Of a stretch of DNA of 19,626 nucleotides, positions 14,803 through 19,626 are shown one piece after another. Under the pieces are notes generated by a model. It saw nothing but the letters and a program-made list of their open reading frames with translations. It was not told where the DNA came from and did not search any database. The DNA lies in assembly GCA_002176905.1 (NCBI GenBank), contig MSYE01000155.1, positions 1 to 19,626 of the forward strand, given 5' to 3'. The DNA is from a bacterium F11. GTDB taxonomy: Bacteria; Elusimicrobiota; Elusimicrobia; F11. Every line of letters begins with the position of its first letter. Position 1 is the stretch's first letter. Made by a program: the position numbers and the translations under genes.

Positions 14803-15347
14803 AACCCTCGAACCGTAACAGGCTTCCAGCCTGCTGCCCTATCTCTTAAGATTGGAAACTTTTTTTCGGCTAGCCAGAAACTACCGAAAAGGAGGGTTGA
14901 GAAGAAAATATCACCGAGGAGAGCATTCCGGAAAAAGGGAAGCGCCATGGTCAAGCAAGTCAGAAGACCTTGCCCTGTTTTTGGATAGAGGGAACCAAAA
15001 GCCCACACACCCACATTGGTGATGATGAAAAAGGAAACCGAACTCACCAGAACCGCACCAAAAACTGTACCAGCGCCCTTCTTTCCCCGTAGCCAAAATC
15101 CAATGGCAACAATCACACCAAACGCCGCGTAAACAACAGGCATGCGTGTATAGAAACCGATGATAAGATCACTTATTAAGAGTGCACCGAAAGTGATCCA
15201 TAAAGCATGAAATTTATTAGAGAATCGAGCCCCTCCAAAAAGAGCCATGGCAGCCACAGGGGTGAAATTCCAGGGATGGGGAATCAAGCGTGCCAAGGCA
15301 CAAGACACAATCATCAAGGTGATAACGGCAAATCGGGGTTTCATCAT
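14799..15347 (-). CDS. DUF6580-type integral membrane protein
   Basis: The 182-residue protein has five to six hydrophobic segments and begins MMKPRFAVITLMIVSCALARLIPHP. It contains the pattern NFTPVAAMALFGGARF (about 27-42), then LLISDLIIGFY and FFIITNVGVW, which I associate with the DUF6580 family. These proteins resemble ECF-transporter substrate-binding subunits (an ALF/AxLxGG start and an ISD motif), but no function is established and no energising ATPase is nearby. AAGGAGA precedes the start. The stop TAA overlaps the feoB stop tail-to-tail (plus-strand TTAG). A role linked to iron is possible only by position, because the gene points away from feoB. Confidence 0.8.
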   Translation of the reverse strand: MMKPRFAVITLMIVSCALARLIPHPWNFTPVAAMALFGGARFSNKFHALWITFGALLISDLIIGFYTRMPVVYAAFGVIVAIGFWLRGKKGAGTVFGAVLVSSVSFFIITNVGVWAFGSLYPKTGQGLLTCLTMALPFFRNALLGDIFFSTLLFGSFWLAEKKFPILRDRAAGWKPVTVRGF

Positions 15348-15424
15348 ACATATCTCCTTTCTTAAAAAAACGGGATTATCTCATTCCTGCCTCATATAGG
15401 CTGGAGCGTCATTCTACTTTATTC

Positions 15425-15877
15425 TTAATACCCCATAAATTGAGCAATTACTTTACGTGAACGCGGGCGGTCGTCAAACTCCATCAGGACCACCTGTTGC
15501 CAGGTTCCGAGTAGTAGCTCCTTATTATTATAGGGAATGACCAGGGAAGGCCCTTGAAGGGAGGCCCGGCAATGACTAAAGCCATTGTAGTCTCCCCACG
15601 TATCATGATGATGGTAGGTATCCTTTTGAGGAGCGATCTTCTCATAGATTTTGTTCATGTCTTTGATAAGACCAGGCTCAAATTCAATGGTGGTAATTCC
15701 CGCTGTTGATCCAATGTTAAATACAGTGACCGACCCTTCCGTCAAACCAAACTTATTCAAAATATGTTTCAACTTTGGAGTTAAGTCAATGATATCTCCT
15801 GGTCCTTTTGTTTGAATGGCCAGCATTTCGGTTTTTATTTGAATTTCTTTGTTGGCTTTCTTCGAAGAGGTGGTCAT
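15425..15877 (-). CDS. yjbQ: YjbQ/UPF0047 family protein
   Basis: The 150-residue protein is a clear member of the UPF0047/YjbQ family. It has STAGITTIEFEPGL (57-70), YHHHDTWGDYNGFSHCRA (88-105; His and Asp residues cluster as in the family's metal site), LQGPS (107-111) and LLLGTWQQVVLMEFD (121-135), with RPRSRKV near the end. Family members have been reported to have weak thiamine-phosphate synthase activity, but the true role is uncertain. The N-terminal 12 residues are a polar extension (MTTSSKKANKEI). It begins 13 bases after the rfbC stop and is probably the last gene of the rfb transcript. No strong ribosome binding site is seen. Confidence 0.92.
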   Translation of the reverse strand: MTTSSKKANKEIQIKTEMLAIQTKGPGDIIDLTPKLKHILNKFGLTEGSVTVFNIGSTAGITTIEFEPGLIKDMNKIYEKIAPQKDTYHHHDTWGDYNGFSHCRASLQGPSLVIPYNNKELLLGTWQQVVLMEFDDRPRSRKVIAQFMGY

Positions 15878-15890
15878 ATAATATCGGCTT

Positions 15891-16457
15891 TTATGCTACA
15901 GAACTTTCAGGATATTTGGGGAGTTTATCCCTTAATTTTGACAAGGGTTTGGCTTCCTTATCTTTTGGAGAAAGATTGGGATTTTGGATGGGCCAGGCGA
16001 TTCCGATATCAGGATCATTCCAGGCAATGGTTATTTGATCTTCCGGATGATAGTAGTCTGTGCATTTATATTCCACTTCGGCTTTTTCACTTAAAACACA
16101 AAATCCATGAGCAAAACCAGGAGGAATATACATTTGCTTGTTATTCTCAGAGGTGAGATATTCCCCCACCCAATGTTGGAATGTCGGAGAACCCAGGCGA
16201 ATGTCCACCGCAACATCAAATATTTCTCCTCTTAAAACCCGAATTAATTTACCTTGGGGATGTTCCACTTGGGCATGTAGTCCCCTTAATGTTTTCTCGA
16301 GCGATTTGGAATGATTGTCTTGAACAAATAGAAAAGGAACACCCGCTCTGATGTAATTCTGTGTTTGATAACTCTCAAAAAAGAAACCTCTCTCATCCCT
16401 GAAGATTTCTGGTTCAATCAAAAGGACTTCGGGAATCTTTAATTTTTGAAATCGCAA
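15891..16457 (-). CDS. rfbC: dTDP-4-dehydrorhamnose 3,5-epimerase (RmlC)
   Basis: This cytoplasmic cupin enzyme performs the third step of dTDP-L-rhamnose synthesis. The 188 residues include DERGFFFESY (21-30), FVQDNHS (44-50), LRGLHAQ (58-64, catalytic His61), GEIFDVAVDIRLGSPTF (77-93), NNKQMYIPPGFAHGF (105-119) and VEYKCTDYYHPEDQ (128-141). It starts with TTG. The start is supported by GGAGGAAGG just upstream and by the family's usual opening (M-[KR]-F-x-K), whereas no ATG fits. The TTG begins two bases after the rfbA stop, so translation is likely coupled. The Tyr of the common HYQ triplet is Ala, a variation seen in the family. Confidence 0.95.
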   Translation of the reverse strand: MRFQKLKIPEVLLIEPEIFRDERGFFFESYQTQNYIRAGVPFLFVQDNHSKSLEKTLRGLHAQVEHPQGKLIRVLRGEIFDVAVDIRLGSPTFQHWVGEYLTSENNKQMYIPPGFAHGFCVLSEKAEVEYKCTDYYHPEDQITIAWNDPDIGIAWPIQNPNLSPKDKEAKPLSKLRDKLPKYPESSVA

Positions 16458-16459
16458 GC

Positions 16460-17338
16460 TTACCTTCCTCCTTGCTTCAACATATCTAAGAGATATTTCC
16501 CATATTCGCTGTTCTTCATAGACTTTGCTGTCTGTTGAATTTGTTTGTCATCAACAAACCCCATTCGATAAGCCACCTCTTCTGGACAGGCAATTTTAAA
16601 CCCCTGCCGTTCCTCAATGGTTTGGATGAAAATGGAGGCCTGAATCAGAGATTCCGGCGTACCAGTATCAAGCCACGCAGTCCCACGACTTAACTGCTCC
16701 ACATGAAGTTGGTTCCATTTTAAATATTGTCGATTCACATCGGTTATTTCCAATTCACCTCTTGCAGAGGGTTTACACTTGGAGGCAACATCAACCACCC
16801 GATTGTCATAAAAGTAGAGACCTGTCACAGCAAAGGGAGATTTGGGGACTGTTGGTTTTTCTTCCAGGCTAAGAACCATTCCTTTGTCATCAAACTCCAC
16901 AACACCGAACCGGTTGGGATCTCGCACCGGGTAACTAAAAAGGGTTGCTCCAGATTTTCGCCCGGCAGCTCGCTGCAAAATCTTTGCCAAACCTTGTGCA
17001 TAAAAAATATTGTCTCCTAAAGCGAGAGCGACAGGGTCCTTCCCAATAAAATCCTTTGCAATCAAAAAAGCCTGGGGTATCCCTTCCGGTTTGGGTTGAA
17101 CAGCATATTGAAACCGAACACCAAGTGAAGACCCATCTTGCAGCAGCCGTTTGATATTTTCAATATCATTTGGCGTAGAGATAATGAGAATGTCCCGAAT
17201 CCCTGCCAACATAAGAATCGAAAGCGGATAATAAATAAGAGGCTTATCCCAAACTGGAACCAGCTGTTTGCTAATCGCCCGCGTAATAGGATAGAGACGT
17301 GTCCCTGTTCCCCCTGCCAAAATAATTCCCTTTGTCAT
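16460..17338 (-). CDS. rfbA: Glucose-1-phosphate thymidylyltransferase (RmlA)
   Basis: This 292-residue cytoplasmic enzyme makes dTDP-glucose from dTTP and glucose-1-phosphate, the first step of dTDP-rhamnose synthesis. The nucleotide-binding loop [13 protein letters not shown] spans 7-19 and is followed by [18 protein letters not shown] (23-40). Metal-binding Asp109 lies in [13 protein letters not shown] at 143-150, LEEKP at 158-162, and the thymidylyltransferase block [14 protein letters not shown] in the C-terminal half. Length and start are standard, with AGGAG five bases before the ATG. It lies between rfbB and rfbC in the same direction. Confidence 0.97.
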   Translation of the reverse strand: MTKGIILAGGTGTRLYPITRAISKQLVPVWDKPLIYYPLSILMLAGIRDILIISTPNDIENIKRLLQDGSSLGVRFQYAVQPKPEGIPQAFLIAKDFIGKDPVALALGDNIFYAQGLAKILQRAAGRKSGATLFSYPVRDPNRFGVVEFDDKGMVLSLEEKPTVPKSPFAVTGLYFYDNRVVDVASKCKPSARGELEITDVNRQYLKWNQLHVEQLSRGTAWLDTGTPESLIQASIFIQTIEERQGFKIACPEEVAYRMGFVDDKQIQQTAKSMKNSEYGKYLLDMLKQGGR

Positions 17339-17364
17339 ATTTCTCCTCGCAGCATCCTGAACAT

Positions 17365-18447
17365 TTAGGCCTTTATCCCTAACCTTTCACGGTTGTAGGT
17401 TCCAGATTGGATGGCCTGAGCCCACTCACGGTTATTGAGATACCATTGGATCGTTTTTTTCAAGGCTGAATCCATATTGGATTTGGGTCTCCACTTCAAT
17501 TCATTTTGAATTTTGGTGGCATCGATCGCATACCGTCGGTCATGACCCGGACGGTCTTTAACCAATGAAATAAGATCTTTATAGGATTTTAAAGGTTTCT
17601 TTTTGAAAACTCTGTTTTCTTTAATTGGATAGAGTTCTTCCAGAAAGTCACAGATTTTTCCGACCAGGTCCAGATTGGTCCATTCGTTATGAGAGCCGAT
17701 ATTATACTTCGCTCCGATTGTCCCTTCTTTTAAAACGGTGAGGAGCCCCTCACAATGATCTTCAACATAAAGCCAATCTCGGATTTGTTGACCATCGCCA
17801 TAAATTGGCAATGGTTTGCCTTCGATGGCATTTAGGATCATAAGAGGAATCAGTTTCTCCGGGAACTGATAAGGACCAAAGTTGTTAGAACTGTTTGTGA
17901 TGAGCACTGGAAGGGAATAGGTCTTGTGATAGGCCCGGACCAAGTGATCGGCTCCGGCCTTGGATGCCGAATAGGGTGAATTGGGGGTATATGGTGTTTC
18001 TTCTGTAAACAACCCCTCTTTTTCTAAGGATCCATATACCTCGTCCGTTGAAACATGGAGGAACCGAAATCTATCATGAACCTTTTTTTCTTTCTCTTGA
18101 AGATAACGGTGGGTCACATCAAGAATCTCGAAGGTTCCGACCACATTGGTGCGGATAAAAGGAGCCGGGCCATCAATCGAGCGGTCAACATGGGTTTCAG
18201 CAGCAAGGTTGAAAACCCCGGTAGGATGAACATCCCGAAAAATGGATTCAATAACAATCCGATCCGCAATGTCAGCTTTAATGAAACGGACACGCGGATC
18301 TTCAGACACATCCTCAATATTCTTCAGATGGCCAGCATAAGTCAACTTATCAACAACCACAATCAATCCATCTGTCTTCTCAAGAAGATATCTGATAAGG
18401 TTGCTTCCGATAAAACCGGCTCCGCCGGTGACAACAAACGTGTCGAT
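17365..18447 (-). CDS. rfbB: dTDP-glucose 4,6-dehydratase (RmlB), apparently starting at ATC
   Basis: This extended short-chain dehydrogenase converts dTDP-glucose to dTDP-4-dehydro-6-deoxyglucose using NAD. The sequence shows [10 protein letters not shown] (6-15), [12 protein letters not shown] (about 79-90), STDEVYG with Thr134/Asp135/Glu136, and the PYSASK block with Tyr159 and Lys163. No ATG, GTG or TTG lies in frame between the upstream TGA (18466-18468) and the NAD-binding loop. The first possible bacterial start codon, TTG at 18366, would delete that loop. The codon ATC at 18445-18447 stands exactly where RmlB proteins have their Met and has GGAAGG six bases upstream. With it the protein has 360 residues, the family's length. 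Either ATC is used as a start or the sequence has an error there. Confidence 0.93.
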   Translation of the reverse strand: MDTFVVTGGAGFIGSNLIRYLLEKTDGLIVVVDKLTYAGHLKNIEDVSEDPRVRFIKADIADRIVIESIFRDVHPTGVFNLAAETHVDRSIDGPAPFIRTNVVGTFEILDVTHRYLQEKEKKVHDRFRFLHVSTDEVYGSLEKEGLFTEETPYTPNSPYSASKAGADHLVRAYHKTYSLPVLITNSSNNFGPYQFPEKLIPLMILNAIEGKPLPIYGDGQQIRDWLYVEDHCEGLLTVLKEGTIGAKYNIGSHNEWTNLDLVGKICDFLEELYPIKENRVFKKKPLKSYKDLISLVKDRPGHDRRYAIDATKIQNELKWRPKSNMDSALKKTIQWYLNNREWAQAIQSGTYNRERLGIKA

Positions 18448-18453
18448 AAAACA

Positions 18454-18459
18454 CCTTCC
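18454..18459 (-). promoter_or_regulatory. Shine-Dalgarno sequence that decides the rfbB start
   Basis: GGAAGG (within AAAGGAAGG) lies six bases upstream of the ATC codon at 18445-18447 on the minus strand. The spacing is ideal for that codon and wrong for any in-frame ATG/GTG/TTG, which supports the unusual start. Confidence 0.6.
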
Positions 18460-18499
18460 TTTTCCTCAAAATGTGAGGGCGTTTTGAAAGTTGCTCCTT

Positions 18500-18505
18500 A
18501 TTATA
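18500..18505 (-). promoter_or_regulatory. Candidate -10 element of the rfb operon
   Basis: On the minus strand a perfect TATAAT (18505-18500, within GTGTATATAAT) lies about 50 bases upstream of the rfbB start. The matching -35 (GAGCGA or ATGGGA) is poor, so either the promoter depends on an activator or the -10 match is fortuitous. Confidence 0.35.
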
Positions 18506-18606
18506 TACACAAACCCGAGGGTTCGCTCCCATGATGGGGCAAATATCATCCTATCCTTTAAAATTTAATAGGAAAACAAATACAATCAAAGGGAGAAATT
18601 AAAGTT

Positions 18607-18843
18607 ATGTCTGATCCAAAAATAGCCGGAAAAAAACCAGCCGTCCTTGAGCTAGAGCCAGGAACCAAGTATTGGTGTTCTTGTGGTGAATCTGCAAACC
18701 AACCCTTTTGCGATGGTGCCCACAAGGGAACCGAATTTTCCCCCCTTCCCATGGAAATAAAGGAAAAAGAGAAGGTTGCCTTGTGCACATGCAAGCGCAC
18801 CAACAACAAACCCTTCTGTGACGGATCTCACGCCAAACTTTAG
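18607..18843 (+). CDS. Small protein with two CDGSH-type iron-sulfur domains
   Basis: The 78-residue protein carries two CDGSH motifs: Cys24, Cys26, Cys35, His39 (CSCGESANQPFCDGAH) and Cys60, Cys62, Cys71, His75 (CTCKRTNNKPFCDGSH). Each motif can bind a [2Fe-2S] cluster by 3Cys-1His ligation. Such prokaryotic proteins are redox or cluster-transfer proteins without a defined partner. There is no signal peptide, so it is cytoplasmic. GGGAGA lies about 10 bases before the ATG. A strong terminator follows at 18883-18920, so it is likely a single-gene transcript. The iron-sulfur content fits the iron theme of the window, but no Fur-like box was seen upstream. Confidence 0.92.
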   Translation: MSDPKIAGKKPAVLELEPGTKYWCSCGESANQPFCDGAHKGTEFSPLPMEIKEKEKVALCTCKRTNNKPFCDGSHAKL

Positions 18844-18882
18844 TCCCCTTTAGCTACCCTTGTCTGTTCCCCCACACGGGTC

Positions 18883-18920
18883 GTCATCCCAGCTTGAAAC
18901 ATACTGGGATGACCTTTATT
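18883..18920 (+). terminator. Intrinsic terminator of the CDGSH gene
   Basis: GTCATCCCAG (18883-18892) pairs perfectly with CTGGGATGAC (18904-18913) across an 11-base loop and is followed by CTTTATT. It lies 40 bases beyond the CDGSH stop codon, separating that gene from the regulator gene downstream. Confidence 0.75.
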
Positions 18921-18992
18921 AATAGGTTGTATAATCTCCTATTATCTATTGACATTTGTCCTATTTTAGGTTATATTTATACCATCAATAGG
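18921..18992 (+). promoter_or_regulatory. Near-consensus promoter of the MerR-like gene, framed by four AATAGG/CCTATT hexamers
   Basis: TTGACA (18949-18954), 17 bases and TATATT (18972-18977) make a near-perfect sigma70 promoter, placing transcription start near 18984 and the ATG at 19002. The hexamer AATAGG or its complement CCTATT occurs four times: 18921-18926, 18938-18943, 18960-18965 and 18987-18992. The first pair is an inverted repeat upstream of the -35. The second pair is an inverted repeat in the opposite order that straddles the -10. The layout suggests an operator, plausibly for self-repression by the encoded regulator. Confidence 0.6.
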
Positions 18993-19001
18993 ATTAATCT
19001 T

Positions 19002-19286
19002 ATGAAATTATTTGATAATGATGATTTTGAGATTGATTTGGATGAGCCGGTTTTTACCACTGGGGTGGTTATCAAGCTTGTTCATATCCCCTTGTGGGTA
19101 CTAAAGCAGCTTGATAATGAGGGGATTATTTCTCCTCAGCGAGAAGACCGAAAGGCCCGTTTATACTCAAAAAGAGAGTTATGCATGATTCAAAAAGTAT
19201 GGTCATTAATGGAAAGAAGAAAGGTCAATTTAAATGGAATTAAAGTACTTTTTGAAATTCAGGAAGGGAAGTTGGAAGACCTTTGA
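19002..19286 (+). CDS. MerR-family transcriptional regulator, HspR-like
   Basis: The 94-residue protein has a winged-helix MerR domain: EPVFTTGVVIKLVHIPLWVLKQLDNEGIIS covers the helix-turn-helix (about 15-44). RLYSKREL (53-60) is the typical wing and start of helix 3, and VNLNGIKVLFEIQ (75-87) matches the HspR-type ending (VNL.GI..I). An acidic N-terminal arm (DNDDFEIDLDE) precedes the domain. There is no effector-binding domain or cysteine cluster, unlike metal- or drug-sensing MerR proteins. An in-frame ATG at 18894 would place the terminator and promoter inside the gene, so the start is 19002. HspR proteins repress chaperone operons; the targets here are unknown. Confidence 0.85.
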   Translation: MKLFDNDDFEIDLDEPVFTTGVVIKLVHIPLWVLKQLDNEGIISPQREDRKARLYSKRELCMIQKVWSLMERRKVNLNGIKVLFEIQEGKLEDL

Positions 19287-19382
19287 TTTTTTTTGCCCAT
19301 AATTTAGCGCTCATCGATAAAGAGTGCCAGAAATAAAAAGAATACGGTAATGAAGAAAAAGAATCAGGGCAATGGGACGGAT

Positions 19383-19626
19383 TTACTGGCTTGTGCCTGT
19401 AAAAGGAACAAAACGAACGGTCATGACATCGTCTTCTTCAAAAGAAGTTTCAGAGATTCTCCGAATCTTTTTTAGAGTTTGCCATTTGTCTTGGGTACCG
19501 ACAGGAATCACCATGATTCCACCAATTTTAAGTTGATCTTTTAAAGGAGCAGGAATGATTTTGGGGGCGGCGGTCACAACAATGCCATCGAATGGACCCT
19601 TTTCAGGCCATCCATTAAATCCGTCT
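19383..19626 (-). CDS. pcm: Protein-L-isoaspartate O-methyltransferase, C-terminal part, 5' end beyond the window
   Basis: The frame is open to the right edge, giving the last 80 or so residues. DGFNGWPEKGPFDGIVVTAA and PKIIPAPLKDQLKIGGIMVIPVG match the PCMT family (usual GDG..GWPE..PYD.I.VTAA and P..LL.QL..GG.LV.PVG). This cytoplasmic SAM-dependent enzyme repairs isoaspartyl residues in aged proteins. The end (VRFVPFTGTSQ) also fits (VRFVPL.G). The ATG within the visible part (19577) is internal, because homology continues upstream of it. The gene is convergent with the MerR-like gene. The 96 bases between them show a T-run after the regulator stop but no clear stem. Confidence 0.93.
   Translation of the reverse strand, partial: DGFNGWPEKGPFDGIVVTAAPKIIPAPLKDQLKIGGIMVIPVGTQDKWQTLKKIRRISETSFEEDDVMTVRFVPFTGTSQ

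Noticed and set aside
15362..15400. Possible terminator between yjbQ/rfb and the DUF6580-type gene (T-run after CCCG on the minus strand)
   Set aside because: Only a 4-bp stem (GCCT/AGGC) is seen and it is not adjacent to the T-run, so I do not call it.
17365..18366. rfbB starting at TTG 18366
   Set aside because: This removes the GGAGFIG NAD-binding loop, which is encoded in frame immediately upstream together with a good Shine-Dalgarno sequence.
18894..19001. Upstream in-frame ATG extending the MerR-like protein by 36 residues
   Set aside because: It sits in the loop of the CDGSH terminator and upstream of a near-consensus promoter; the MerR domain is complete without it.
1..19626. CRISPR arrays, tRNA or rRNA genes, insertion sequences, toxin-antitoxin pairs
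   Set aside because: I saw no regularly spaced repeats, cloverleaf or rRNA-like stretches, transposase motifs or small paired ORFs with family motifs.

Overview
The window is about 19.6 kb of mid-GC bacterial DNA (GC by eye in the 40s) from a Gram-negative organism: it encodes a beta-barrel porin, exported redox proteins and dTDP-sugar synthesis genes. I cannot fix the phylum. The very large multidomain ORF, the short-leader promoters and the mix of genes suggest an uncultured lineage such as Omnitrophota or a deltaproteobacteria-like candidate group. That is inference at low confidence. I see no rRNA, tRNA, CRISPR array, transposase or prophage gene.

Layout. (1) 1-6541, minus: a single uninterrupted reading frame of at least 2180 codons, running off the left edge. 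It encodes a composite protein: signal peptide, ChaN/TIKI-like domain, four hydrophobic segments, a P-loop kinase-like region, a long charged middle and a UDPGP/GT-A nucleotidyltransferase-like C-terminal part. (2) 6542-7170: non-coding, with a tandem 11-bp repeat just upstream of the giant gene, a GC-rich hairpin and a 78-bp inverted repeat. (3) 7171-8835, minus: PiT phosphate permease and its DUF47/PhoU-like partner. (4) 8836-9210: intergenic region shared by divergent genes, with promoters, operator-like palindromes and a degenerate dispersed repeat. (5) 9211-12511, plus: apbE, porin, FMN-binding protein and a four-helix His-containing membrane protein. (6) 12641-14802, plus: feoA and feoB. 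(7) 14799-15347, minus: DUF6580-type membrane protein, tail-to-tail with feoB. (8) 15425-18447, minus: rfbB-rfbA-rfbC-yjbQ. (9) 18607-19286, plus: a double-CDGSH protein with a terminator, then an HspR-like MerR regulator with a near-consensus promoter. (10) 19383-19626, minus: the C-terminal end of a protein-L-isoaspartate methyltransferase, cut by the right edge.

How the parts may work together. The apbE cluster and feoAB appear to form one iron module. Both have promoters in which the -35 (TTGAAA) is embedded in a 7-1-7 Fur-box-like palindrome, and in both the start codon sits at or next to the expected transcription start. ApbE would attach FMN to Thr153 of the exported FMN-binding protein. 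With the porin and the His-containing membrane protein this could form an envelope electron-transfer route reducing Fe(III), with FeoB importing the Fe(II). The rfb genes make the dTDP-4-dehydro-rhamnose precursor (no rfbD here). The giant protein is the most unusual item: it joins an exported ChaN-like domain to apparent nucleotide-dependent domains on one chain.
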